Positions 6,537 through 14,179 of a stretch of 16,779 nucleotides of DNA are shown here, piece by piece; position 1 is the first letter of the stretch, and each line of letters starts with the position of its first letter. Where the stretch lies: contig SYCM01000059.1 of the NCBI GenBank assembly GCA_005786915.1, forward strand, positions 1 to 16,779, given 5' to 3'. Origin of the DNA: Bacteroidota bacterium. GTDB lineage: Bacteria; Bacteroidota; Bacteroidia; Flavobacteriales; Schleiferiaceae. A model generated the notes under the pieces. It was not told the DNA's origin. It made no database searches and saw only the letters and a list, made by a program, of their open reading frames with translations. Position numbers and translations under genes: made by a program.

Positions 6537-7412
6537 ATGGTATTTATCGTCGAAAGCGGCTCGACCAAAGCCGATTGGATTCTTTTGAACGCTTCGGCCG
6601 CGGAGGTCGGGCGCTGGTCGGTCAAGGGCCTCAACCCCTATTTTCACGACGCCGACGAGGTCGAGCGCACCTTGCGCGCCGAATCCGAAATCATGGGCCA
6701 CGCGGCTGGCGTCGAAAAAGTCTACTTCTACGGAGCGGGCTGCTCGTCCGACGCCCTAAATGCCATCATTGCCGAGGGCTTGGAGCGCATTTTCCCCAAT
6801 GCCCAAGTCGTAGTGGACCACGACTTGCTCGCGGCGGCCTACGCTACCTACTACGGCGAGCCGCACATCGCGTGCATCCTCGGGACCGGCTCCAACTCGT
6901 GCTACTTCGACGGTACTGCCGTGCACGAAGAGGTGCCCGCGCTTGCCTACATATTGGGCGACGAGGGTTCCGCCAGCTACATCGGCAAACGGTTGGTGCG
7001 CGACTTCTTGTACAAGCGCCTCCCCGCGGACCTTCACTCCGCCTTTGTCGGAGCCTACGGCGTCAGCAAAGCCGAGATCTTTCAGTCAGTCTACAACGAG
7101 CCCAACGCCAACGTGTACCTCGCCAACTACGCGCGCTTCGCAGGCGATCACGCCGAGCACCCCTACATTCAAGAGATTGTCTTCGAGGGATTTAAGGCGT
7201 TCATCGAGTTCCACGTGCTGTGCTTCGCCGAGGCCCGCCAAGGTGCCCAAGTGAACTTCGTGGGGTCGGTGGCCAAGGCCTTTGAGCCCCTGCTTCAGAA
7301 GGCATGTGCCGAAGCCGGCGCGCGCTACGGCCGCACCCAAGCCAAGCCGGTGAACCGCTTGGTGGAGTACCATGTCGATGTGCTCCGGGTTCTCGAGCCC
7401 CAAGCCCTGTGA
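6537..7412 (+). CDS. BadF/BadG-family ATP-dependent sugar kinase (GlcNAc-kinase-like; possible glucokinase)
   Basis: A 291-residue ASKHA-fold kinase. Motifs are ESGSTKADW (phosphate-1 loop, residues 6-14), Asp96 in DHDLLAAAY (likely catalytic base), ILGTGSNS (phosphate-2, Gly116-Ser121) and LGDEGSA (Gly141-Ala146), then VNFVGSVA near the C-terminus. Relatives are usually annotated as N-acetylglucosamine or glucosamine kinases. Here it sits between GAPDH and beta-phosphoglucomutase in an operon that generates free glucose from maltose, so glucose is the more likely substrate; this is inference. The first acidic residue of the phosphate-1 loop is Glu6, where Asp is usual. The protein runs about ten residues beyond the LVEYH segment where relatives end, and its TGA overlaps the next gene's GTG. 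It starts 6 bases after gap. Confidence 0.85.
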   Translation: MVFIVESGSTKADWILLNASAAEVGRWSVKGLNPYFHDADEVERTLRAESEIMGHAAGVEKVYFYGAGCSSDALNAIIAEGLERIFPNAQVVVDHDLLAAAYATYYGEPHIACILGTGSNSCYFDGTAVHEEVPALAYILGDEGSASYIGKRLVRDFLYKRLPADLHSAFVGAYGVSKAEIFQSVYNEPNANVYLANYARFAGDHAEHPYIQEIVFEGFKAFIEFHVLCFAEARQGAQVNFVGSVAKAFEPLLQKACAEAGARYGRTQAKPVNRLVEYHVDVLRVLEPQAL

Positions 7413-8044
7413 TCCGCGGATTCCTTTTTGACCTCGACGGGGTGCTGGTCGACACGGCCCAGTACCACTTTTTGGCCTGGCAGCGCATGGCGGCCGAGCT
7501 CGGAATCCATTTTGGCGAGGCCGAAAACGAGCAGCTCAAGGGCATTTCGCGGGCGGAATCCCTGAACCGCATCCTTGCCTGGGGCGGCAAAACCTTGACC
7601 GACGCCGAGAAGCAGCATTGGATGACCCTCAAAAACGACGGGTACCTCGAACTCGTTCGGGGCATGCCGGCCGACGACTACCTGCCCGGAGCCCACGAGT
7701 TTCTGCGCGCCAGCCGCGCCGCGGGAATCAAGGTGGCGCTGGGTTCCGCGTCCAAAAACGCCCCGCTAATTTTGGAGCGGTTGGGATGGATTCCGCTGTT
7801 TGACGCCCTGGTCGACGGCAACGTCGTGACCGCGTCGAAGCCCGACCCCGAAGTCTTTCTCGAAGGCGCCCGCCGCCTCGGCCTCAAGCCCGAGGAGTGT
7901 GTGGTATTCGAAGATTCCGAAGCCGGAGTCGAAGCCGCGCGCCGCGGAGGCATGAAGGTGGTCGGAATCGGCCACGGACTGGACGCCGACCTACTCGTCA
8001 GCGGCCTGGACCAACTGACGCCCACGCAGGCTCAGCAGCTTTAA
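7409..8044 (+). CDS. pgmB: Beta-phosphoglucomutase (HAD superfamily)
   Basis: Converts beta-glucose-1-phosphate, the product of maltose phosphorylase, to glucose-6-phosphate. The 211 residues carry all catalytic marks of the Lactococcus enzyme at nearly the same numbers: nucleophile Asp8 and acid/base Asp10 in FDLDGV, Arg48 in the cap-domain GISRAESL, Ser113 and Lys116 in SASKN, Lys144 in SKPDP, and Glu168/Asp169 in FEDSEAG. The start is the GTG at 7409, overlapping the TGA of the kinase gene by 4 bases (GTGA); upstream in-frame codons give a low-complexity, arginine/proline-rich extension that belongs to the kinase reading frame. It is followed by a 27-base spacer with a 7-base tandem repeat and then its metabolic partner, the GH65 phosphorylase. 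Confidence 0.95.
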   Translation: MIRGFLFDLDGVLVDTAQYHFLAWQRMAAELGIHFGEAENEQLKGISRAESLNRILAWGGKTLTDAEKQHWMTLKNDGYLELVRGMPADDYLPGAHEFLRASRAAGIKVALGSASKNAPLILERLGWIPLFDALVDGNVVTASKPDPEVFLEGARRLGLKPEECVVFEDSEAGVEAARRGGMKVVGIGHGLDADLLVSGLDQLTPTQAQQL

Positions 8045-8049
8045 CCTGT

Positions 8050-8070
8050 AACTAGCAACTAGCAACTAGC
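8050..8070. repeat. Three perfect tandem copies of a 7-base unit (AACTAGC)
   Basis: AACTAGC is repeated exactly three times and ends 1 base before the ATG of the maltose phosphorylase gene, filling most of the pgmB-GH65 spacer. The preceding AACCTGT (8043-8049) could be a decayed fourth unit overlapping the pgmB stop. Rotated by one phase the unit is AGCAACT, one base from the AGCTACT unit in the array at 15833-15874. Confidence 0.85.
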
Positions 8071-8071
8071 T

Positions 8072-10351
8072 ATGAAGCCCCCCATTCACATCGATCCCTG
8101 GCGCGTCGTCGAAACCAGCTGGACGCCCGAAGCCCACATCATGAGCGAAAGCCTCTTTGCGCTCGGCAACGGACGAATGGGGCACCGCGCCAACCACGAA
8201 GAGGCTTTCAGCGGCAAGCACCTCAAAGGAAGCTACCTCGCCGGGGTGTACTACCCCGACAAGACCAAGGTGGGCTGGTGGAAGAACGGCTACCCCGAGT
8301 ACTTCGCCAAGGTCCTAAACGCCGTGAACTACGTAGGTATCGACCTGCGCGTCGACGGCGAAGTGGTCGATTTATACACGGCCAAGGTTTCAGAGTTTTA
8401 CCGCGAGCTCGACATGGAGCACGGGGTCCTGACCCGCCGATTTACCGTTGCGCTCGCCAACGGAGCCACCGTGACCGTCGAAGCCCAGCGCTTCCTAAGT
8501 CTGGTGCGCGACGAGGTTTCGGCGCAGGAGTACCGGGTGACGGTGGACCGCGCCGCCGAGGTGGTGCTCGAGCCCTACCTGGATTTTAATGTGGTGAATT
8601 CCGACGCCAACTGGGACGAGACGTTTTGGGCGCAGGAGGGTTTTGCCGCGGGGGCCTGGGTCAAGGCGCGGACCAAGAAGCTTGATTTTGTGGTGGCCGC
8701 CGCCATGGAGTGCCTCGTGAGCGGCACGGGCGGAGCGGCCGAAGGCCGCGAGGGCTACGCGTCGCAGGTCTTTACCCTCAAGGTCGCCGCGGACGAATCC
8801 GTCACCCTGCACAAGTACGTGGGGGTCGTGTCGTCGATGAACGCTCCGGCTGCCGAGGTCGAGTCTCGGGCCGCAGCGCAAGCCACGGCAGCTCGCGCCG
8901 CGGGCTACGAAACCCTGCTCGCCGAGCAGCGCCAAGCATGGCGCGCCAAGTGGGACCTGGCCGACATCGTAATCGACGGCGACGATTCCGCCCAGCAGGG
9001 AATACGCTTTAACATCTTCCACCTGCTTCAAACGTTTACGGGCGTGGATCCCCGCCTGAACATCGGCCCCAAAGGCTTCACCGGCGAGAAGTACGGCGGC
9101 TCGACCTACTGGGACACCGAGGCCTACTGCCTGCCATTCTACCTCGCGTCGACCGACCCCGAAGTGGGCCGCAACCTGCTGGTGTACCGCTACAAGCAGC
9201 TCGATAAGGCCATCGAAAATGCGGCCAAGCTCGGATTCTCCGACGGCGCCGCCCTCTACCCGATGGTCACCATGAACGGTGAAGAGTGCCACAACGAGTG
9301 GGAGATCACCTTCGAAGAAATCCACCGCAACGGCGCGATTTCGTACGGAATCTACACCTACCTGCGCCACACCCGCGACTACGGCTACCTGGCTGAGGGC
9401 GGACTCGAGGTGCTGGTCGCCATCGCCCGGTTCTGGGCCCAGCGCGTGAACTGGAGCGACGACAAGGAGCAGTTTGTGATTTTGGGCGTGACCGGACCCA
9501 ACGAGTACGAAAACAACGTCAACAACAACTACTACACGAACTTCATGGCGGCCTGGTGCCTTGAGTACGCGGCCGAATGCGCCGAGTACGTGGCCCAAAA
9601 CCAGCCTGAGGACTACGCCGCGCTGTGCGCCAAGCTGGACCTCGACGCCGACGAGCTCGAGCAGTGGGAAGCCATTCGCAGCAACATGTACTACCCGTAC
9701 AGCGAAAAGCACGAGGTCTTCCTGCAGCAGGACGGATTTTTGGACAAAGAGCTCGTCCCGGTGGCCCAACTTGACCCCGCCGAGCGCCCCATCAACCAGA
9801 AGTGGAGCTGGGACCGCATCCTTCGCTCGCCCTACATCAAGCAGGCCGACACGCTTCAGGGCATGTTCTTCTTTGAGGACCGCACGCCCGTCGAAACCCT
9901 TCAGAAGCACTTTGACTTTTACGAGCCCCTGACTGTGCACGAAAGCTCGCTGTCGCCCAGCGTGCACACCGTGCTGGCTTGCCGCCTCGGCTACGCCGCC
10001 AAAGCGTACGAGCTCTACCACCGCACCGCGCGATTGGACCTCGACGACTACAACAAAGAGGTCTACCAAGGTCTTCACGTGACGGCCATGGGCGGCGCGT
10101 GGATGGCCGTGGTCTACGGCTTTGGCGGAATGCGTTTGGTCGGCGAGGACCTGCACTTCAAGCCGTTCCTGCCCGAGCAGTGGGGCGGAATCACCTTCCA
10201 CCTGCGCTGGCGCGGCGCCCTGCTGTCGGTTCGCGTCCAGCGGAACCAGCTGACTGTGCGTAACTTAGAGGGATCCACGGCCGAATTCTATGTAGGCGGA
10301 GCCCTCCAGAAACTCGCCGCGGGAACCGAACAAACCTTTACCCACGCATGA
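8072..10351 (+). CDS. mapA: GH65 maltose phosphorylase
   Basis: A cytoplasmic inverting phosphorylase that splits maltose with phosphate into glucose and beta-glucose-1-phosphate. The 759 residues are full length for the family, and there is no signal peptide. The N-terminal beta-sandwich domain (to about residue 280) begins with ESLFALGNGRMGHRA. The (alpha/alpha)6 barrel holds GPKGFTGEKYGGSTYWDTEAY, the general-acid Glu478 in VTGPNEYENN, KQADT, and the phosphate-binding HESSLSPS (from His623). A C-terminal beta domain with MGGAWMAVVYGFGG and FLPEQW ends the protein. Adjacency to beta-phosphoglucomutase and a maltose transporter strongly favours maltose over trehalose, kojibiose or nigerose, which other GH65 enzymes use. 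Its stop overlaps the next gene's start (ATGA). Start at 8072 directly after the 7-base repeats, without a Shine-Dalgarno. Confidence 0.93.
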   Translation: MKPPIHIDPWRVVETSWTPEAHIMSESLFALGNGRMGHRANHEEAFSGKHLKGSYLAGVYYPDKTKVGWWKNGYPEYFAKVLNAVNYVGIDLRVDGEVVDLYTAKVSEFYRELDMEHGVLTRRFTVALANGATVTVEAQRFLSLVRDEVSAQEYRVTVDRAAEVVLEPYLDFNVVNSDANWDETFWAQEGFAAGAWVKARTKKLDFVVAAAMECLVSGTGGAAEGREGYASQVFTLKVAADESVTLHKYVGVVSSMNAPAAEVESRAAAQATAARAAGYETLLAEQRQAWRAKWDLADIVIDGDDSAQQGIRFNIFHLLQTFTGVDPRLNIGPKGFTGEKYGGSTYWDTEAYCLPFYLASTDPEVGRNLLVYRYKQLDKAIENAAKLGFSDGAALYPMVTMNGEECHNEWEITFEEIHRNGAISYGIYTYLRHTRDYGYLAEGGLEVLVAIARFWAQRVNWSDDKEQFVILGVTGPNEYENNVNNNYYTNFMAAWCLEYAAECAEYVAQNQPEDYAALCAKLDLDADELEQWEAIRSNMYYPYSEKHEVFLQQDGFLDKELVPVAQLDPAERPINQKWSWDRILRSPYIKQADTLQGMFFFEDRTPVETLQKHFDFYEPLTVHESSLSPSVHTVLACRLGYAAKAYELYHRTARLDLDDYNKEVYQGLHVTAMGGAWMAVVYGFGGMRLVGEDLHFKPFLPEQWGGITFHLRWRGALLSVRVQRNQLTVRNLEGSTAEFYVGGALQKLAAGTEQTFTHA

Positions 10352-12717
10352 ACCGCTTCTTTCTGTTTAGCCTCGCCGCCGCCGTGCTCACCGCCTGCGG
10401 TGGCTCCGGATCGGTAGACCTCGGCGACGAGTATGCCGGACTAGGATGGCGTCCCGTCGACCTGGCCTCTGAGGGCGTGACCAAAATCTACGCAACCGAC
10501 TACCTGCTCAGCGAGCTGGACGAGTGGACCTTTCCTGAGGGACTGACCGTGAAGTGGCAGCAAGATTCCGCCATTTGGCGCATCGAAGGCCGTATGAAGC
10601 AGCCCCTGGGCGTCGCCCGCATCGAGGCCGCGGGCGGCACCTACCACCTCGTGCTCCGCCAGACTCCGGTTCAAGAAGTTGCATTCAGTCTGCCGCTCAA
10701 CCCCGGCGACAGCGCCGCCACCGCCTACCTCATAGGATCGTTTAACGCGTGGAACCGAAGCAGCCATCCCATGATGCGCGACACCGCGAATGTGGCGAGA
10801 CTCAAGCTCCGCCTCAAGCCCGGCCGATACGAGTACAAGTTCACGGTGGGCGGAATCGAGGTCAACGACCCGGCAAATCCCACCAAAGTCCCGAACGGAT
10901 TGGGCGGAGCCAACGACGTGCTGGTCGTCGCCGAACCCGGCAAGGACTGCGCCCCCATCCAAATTCTGGGCGAGCGCGACGGCGAAGTGGCCGTGGCCGC
11001 CCTGCCGAAGGGACAGGAACTTCTTGCCTTTTGGAACACCTACCAAGTGGGCGTGCGCACCGCCGAAGACGGCACGCTGCGCGTGGCGATTCCCGCTGAA
11101 GCGAGCAGCGCCGAACGCAGCCAAATCCACCTCTACACCCACAACGCGGACCGTTTCGGCGGCGAGGCCATGCTCCCGCTGCACGAAGGCCACGTGGTGA
11201 ACTCTACGGCCCAACTGCGCCGCGACGACTGGGAGTCCGCCACGATGTACTTTGCCCTGGTCGACCGATTCAGCAACGGAAACCCCCTCAACGACAAGCC
11301 CTTGAACCGCAGCGACGTGCTGCCGGCCAACGACTACCACGGCGGCGACGTCGAGGGCGTCCAGCAGCGCATGGAGCAGGACTACTTCCAGGATCTAGGC
11401 TTCAATACGATCTGGCTTTCGCCGCTGCACCGCAACCCGCAGGGCGCATGGGGCCTCTGGAACAAGGGCGGAGTCTTCACCCGCTTTTCGGGCTACCACG
11501 GCTACTGGCCGAGCAGCACCTCGCACTCCGACCCGCGCATGGGTACCGAAGACGAGATTCGCCGCTTCAACCAGGCGGCCCACGAGCGCGGACTCAACAC
11601 CCTCATCGACTTCGTCGGCCACCACGTCCACCTCGAGCATCCGGTCCTCAAGGCGCACCCCGACTGGATCACGTCGCTCTACTTGCCCGACTCGTCGCTC
11701 AACACGGAGCGCTGGGACGAGCACCGGCTGACCACGTGGTTCGACAAGCACCTTCCGACCCTGAACTCGCAGCGGCCCGACGTGGTCTCCGCCATGACCG
11801 ACTCGGCCCTCCCTTGGGTTCAGGACTACGGCTTTGACGGGTTCCGCCACGACGCGTCCAAGCACGTCGACCTGCTGTACTGGCGCACCCTGACGCGCAA
11901 GCTCAAGGAGCAGGTTGCCTACCGCGAGGGCCGTCGCATTTACCAAATCGGCGAAACCTATGGTTCTCCTGAGCTCATCAACAGCTACGTCGGCAGCGGC
12001 CTCCTCGACGCCCAGTTTGACTTTAACCTCTACGACGCGGCCGTCGCCTTCTTTGGGCACTTGGGCGGAAGCGCTCCCGCGCTCGAGGCCACGTTGAAGG
12101 CCAGCCTGGCGACCTACGGACCCAACCACCTAATGGGCAACATCAGCGGCAACCAGGACCGTCCGCGCTTCGTCTCGCTCGCCTCAGGCCACGTGTCGCC
12201 GCAAGAAGATACCAAGCTGGCCGGCTACACCCGCGCGACGCCCAAAGCCAGCGAAACGGGCCTCAACCGCCTCGCCATGCTCCACGCGTTCAACTGCGCG
12301 ATTCCGGGAATCCCCGTGTGCTACTACGGCGACGAGGTCGGCCTGGAGGGCGCCAATGACCCCGACAACCGACGCGACATGGCATTTGAAGTCCCCGGAA
12401 AGCCCTCGCCCTACAGCCCGGCCCAGAAGCGCCTTCGCGAACAGACGGCCAAGGTGTTTGGCGAGCGCCGCGCCAGCCTCGCCCTGTGCTACGGGCAAAC
12501 CGACGTGCGTTCCCTCGGCGACGACGTGCTGGTCATCACCCGCACCTTCCCCGGGGAAACGGTGCGCGTGGTCCTGAACCGCGGTTCGGGCTCGGTAACG
12601 GTGCGCATCAACGACCTGGGCCCCGACGCCCGGGTGGTCGCCGGCCAAGCCCGCCTCAGCACGCTCAAGGCCGAAGTGCCCGCTCAATCTTTTGTCTACC
12701 TCAAATCCAACCACTAA
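10348..12717 (+). CDS. Lipoprotein GH13 alpha-amylase-family enzyme with CBM48-like domain
   Basis: A 789-residue exported glycoside hydrolase for alpha-glucans. A lipoprotein signal ends in LTAC with lipid-accepting Cys17. An unassigned N-terminal region follows to about residue 110, then an early-set glycogen-binding (CBM48/AMPK-type) domain at about 111-199 (YLIGSFNAWNR and GRYEYKFTVGG). The GH13 barrel starts near residue 297 (MYFALVDRFSNG), and a C-terminal beta-sandwich runs from about 710. Catalytic candidates are Asp502 (nucleophile, GFRHDASKH), Glu536 (acid/base, IGETYG) and Asp604 (GNQDRPRF). Region I reads DFVGHH (from Asp421), with His where most GH13 have Asn, and region IV has NQD rather than NHD. 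No acidic lipoprotein-export tag is seen right after Cys17, so periplasmic or surface location is open. Likely makes maltose or short maltodextrins for the carrier and phosphorylase encoded nearby. Confidence 0.9.
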   Translation: MNRFFLFSLAAAVLTACGGSGSVDLGDEYAGLGWRPVDLASEGVTKIYATDYLLSELDEWTFPEGLTVKWQQDSAIWRIEGRMKQPLGVARIEAAGGTYHLVLRQTPVQEVAFSLPLNPGDSAATAYLIGSFNAWNRSSHPMMRDTANVARLKLRLKPGRYEYKFTVGGIEVNDPANPTKVPNGLGGANDVLVVAEPGKDCAPIQILGERDGEVAVAALPKGQELLAFWNTYQVGVRTAEDGTLRVAIPAEASSAERSQIHLYTHNADRFGGEAMLPLHEGHVVNSTAQLRRDDWESATMYFALVDRFSNGNPLNDKPLNRSDVLPANDYHGGDVEGVQQRMEQDYFQDLGFNTIWLSPLHRNPQGAWGLWNKGGVFTRFSGYHGYWPSSTSHSDPRMGTEDEIRRFNQAAHERGLNTLIDFVGHHVHLEHPVLKAHPDWITSLYLPDSSLNTERWDEHRLTTWFDKHLPTLNSQRPDVVSAMTDSALPWVQDYGFDGFRHDASKHVDLLYWRTLTRKLKEQVAYREGRRIYQIGETYGSPELINSYVGSGLLDAQFDFNLYDAAVAFFGHLGGSAPALEATLKASLATYGPNHLMGNISGNQDRPRFVSLASGHVSPQEDTKLAGYTRATPKASETGLNRLAMLHAFNCAIPGIPVCYYGDEVGLEGANDPDNRRDMAFEVPGKPSPYSPAQKRLREQTAKVFGERRASLALCYGQTDVRSLGDDVLVITRTFPGETVRVVLNRGSGSVTVRINDLGPDARVVAGQARLSTLKAEVPAQSFVYLKSNH

Positions 12718-12723
12718 CTCCTC

Positions 12724-14091
12724 ATGAAAAAGCTCCTCGCTTGGGCCGTCGCCACCACGCTGGTAGCCGCCTGCGCCCCCAAGGCCGCCGAAGAAACGGC
12801 GCACGCCTTTCACCCCGACTGGTCCAAAAACGCCGTGATTTATGAAGTCAACGTGCGGCAGTTCACGCCCGAAGGCACGCTGGACGCGTTCGAAAAAGAG
12901 CTTCCGCGCATCAAAAACCTCGGCGTAGACATTTTGTGGTTCATGCCGATGAGCCCCATCGGTGTCGAAAAGCGCAAGGGCCTGCTCGGATCCTACTACA
13001 GCATCTCCGACTACACGGCGATCAATCCGGAATTTGGCGACAGCGCCGACTTCGCCCGCGTGGTCGACGAAGCCCACAAGCTCGGAATGAAGGTGATTTT
13101 GGACTGGGTTCCGAACCACACGGCTTGGGACCACCACTGGATGACCGAGCACCCTGAGTTTTACTACCGCGATTCCGCAACGGGCGAAATCAGCAACGGC
13201 CGCAACGACCACAACCAGCCGACCGACTGGACCGACGTGGCCGAGCTCGACTACGCCAACAAGGATCTGTGGAAGGCCATGCAGGGCGAGCTGATGTGGT
13301 GGATCAAGAACATGAAGATCGACGGCTTTCGCTACGACATGATGGGCGGACAGCCCCTCGAGTTCTGGCAGGAGACGAACGCGATGCTGCGCGCTGAAAA
13401 TCCCGAGATCTTTTTGCTGGGCGAAACCGAATTCTACTGGGCCCACGAGTCGCAGTGCGACATGACCTACGGCTGGGAATTCCACCACCTGCTCAACAAG
13501 GCCTGCCAGGGCGAAGACGTCGCCACGATCGATGCCTACCTGGAGCGCCAAGAGAAGGACTTTCCGCAGGACGGCTACCGCATGTACTTCATCGACAACC
13601 ACGACGAGAATTCGTGGAACGGAACGGTCGAGAAGCGCATCGGCGCGAACGCCCAAGCGGCCTACATCATCTGCGCCACAATGGAGCAGGGCATGCCCCT
13701 GATTTACAGCGGCCAAGAGGTGGGCCTCAACAAGTCACTGCGCTTTTTTGAGCGCGACACGATCGACTGGAGCCGCCCTTCTCAGGCCGACTTTTATGCC
13801 AAGGTCAGCGCGCTCAAGCACGAGAATCCCGCCCTCAACAGCGGCGATTTTGGCGGAGCCCAGAAGCGCATCGCCACTGGCAACAAACGGGTGTACGCCT
13901 TCAGCCGCAGCAAGGGCGAAAATTCCGTGGTGGTGCTCACCAACTTCGACGCGGCCAAGGCCGAGGTGACGTTCTCAGGCGCTCCCGCGGGCGACTACGT
14001 GAACCACTTTACCGGCGAGTCGTTTTCGTTGGCCGAGGGCGGAACCTTGAGCCTTCCGGCCCACGGGTTCCTCGTGCTGACGAAGAAGTAA
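12724..14091 (+). CDS. Lipoprotein GH13 alpha-amylase-type enzyme
   Basis: A 455-residue exported alpha-glucan hydrolase, 6 bases downstream of the other GH13 gene. The signal peptide ends VAAC with Cys17 as the lipidated residue. The barrel begins NAVIYEVNVRQFTPEGT and carries the four GH13 regions in standard form: DWVPNH (Asp127), GFRYDMM with nucleophile Asp205, LLGETE with acid/base Glu234, and FIDNHDE with Asp294. A short C-terminal beta domain (about residues 385-455) follows; no carbohydrate-binding module is seen. Its compact build and canonical motifs contrast with the longer neighbour, suggesting different chain-length or bond preferences. No acidic export tag after Cys17, so side of the membrane is uncertain. 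Last gene of the operon, followed by a strong terminator. Confidence 0.92.
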   Translation: MKKLLAWAVATTLVAACAPKAAEETAHAFHPDWSKNAVIYEVNVRQFTPEGTLDAFEKELPRIKNLGVDILWFMPMSPIGVEKRKGLLGSYYSISDYTAINPEFGDSADFARVVDEAHKLGMKVILDWVPNHTAWDHHWMTEHPEFYYRDSATGEISNGRNDHNQPTDWTDVAELDYANKDLWKAMQGELMWWIKNMKIDGFRYDMMGGQPLEFWQETNAMLRAENPEIFLLGETEFYWAHESQCDMTYGWEFHHLLNKACQGEDVATIDAYLERQEKDFPQDGYRMYFIDNHDENSWNGTVEKRIGANAQAAYIICATMEQGMPLIYSGQEVGLNKSLRFFERDTIDWSRPSQADFYAKVSALKHENPALNSGDFGGAQKRIATGNKRVYAFSRSKGENSVVVLTNFDAAKAEVTFSGAPAGDYVNHFTGESFSLAEGGTLSLPAHGFLVLTKK

Positions 14092-14100
14092 ATTTTTGAA

Positions 14101-14118
14101 ATTCGGATTTATCCGAAT
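14101..14118 (+). other. Perfect hairpin just after the last GH13 gene
   Basis: ATTCGGAT and ATCCGAAT form a perfect inverted repeat around TT, 9 bases after the stop codon. No T-tract follows, so it is not a terminator itself; it could stabilise the mRNA 3' end ahead of the terminator at 14129. Confidence 0.5.
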
Positions 14119-14128
14119 GAAGGGTTGG

Positions 14129-14162
14129 AATCCCCGGCGCGCTGCGCCGGGGATTTCTTTTT
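14129..14162 (+). terminator. Strong intrinsic terminator of the glycolysis-maltose operon
   Basis: Perfect 12-bp stem (AATCCCCGGCGC / GCGCCGGGGATT) with a 3-base GCT loop, followed by TTTCTTTTT. It lies 37 bases after the stop of the last GH13 gene and closes the rightward run that starts with pfkA. Confidence 0.92.
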
Positions 14163-14179
14163 GGGCAGGGCCCAAAAAG
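14157..14179. repeat. 10-bp perfect inverted repeat linking the two terminators
   Basis: CTTTTTGGGC and GCCCAAAAAG pair perfectly around AGG. The left arm contains the T-tract of the rightward terminator and the right arm, read on the other strand, is the T-tract of the leftward terminator, so the two terminators share this element. Confidence 0.8.

Noticed and set aside
7304..7408. 35-codon N-terminal extension of beta-phosphoglucomutase
   Set aside because: It is out-of-frame sequence of the kinase gene; the GTG at 7409 places Asp8 and Asp10 exactly as in the Lactococcus enzyme.
6537..7412. Interpretation of the BadF-family gene as a benzoyl-CoA reductase activator or 2-hydroxyacyl-CoA dehydratase activator
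   Set aside because: There is no iron-sulphur cysteine pair or dehydratase gene nearby, and the sequence matches the sugar-kinase branch in a sugar operon.
8495..10201. 568-codon open frame antisense to the GH65 gene
   Set aside because: It lies entirely inside a secure phosphorylase gene with intact motifs; long antisense frames are expected from the high GC and codon bias, and the translation shows no known motif.
12184..13716. 510-codon open frame antisense to the two GH13 genes
   Set aside because: It spans the junction of two secure GH13 genes and reads as Val/His/Gly/Arg-rich sequence typical of a shadow frame.
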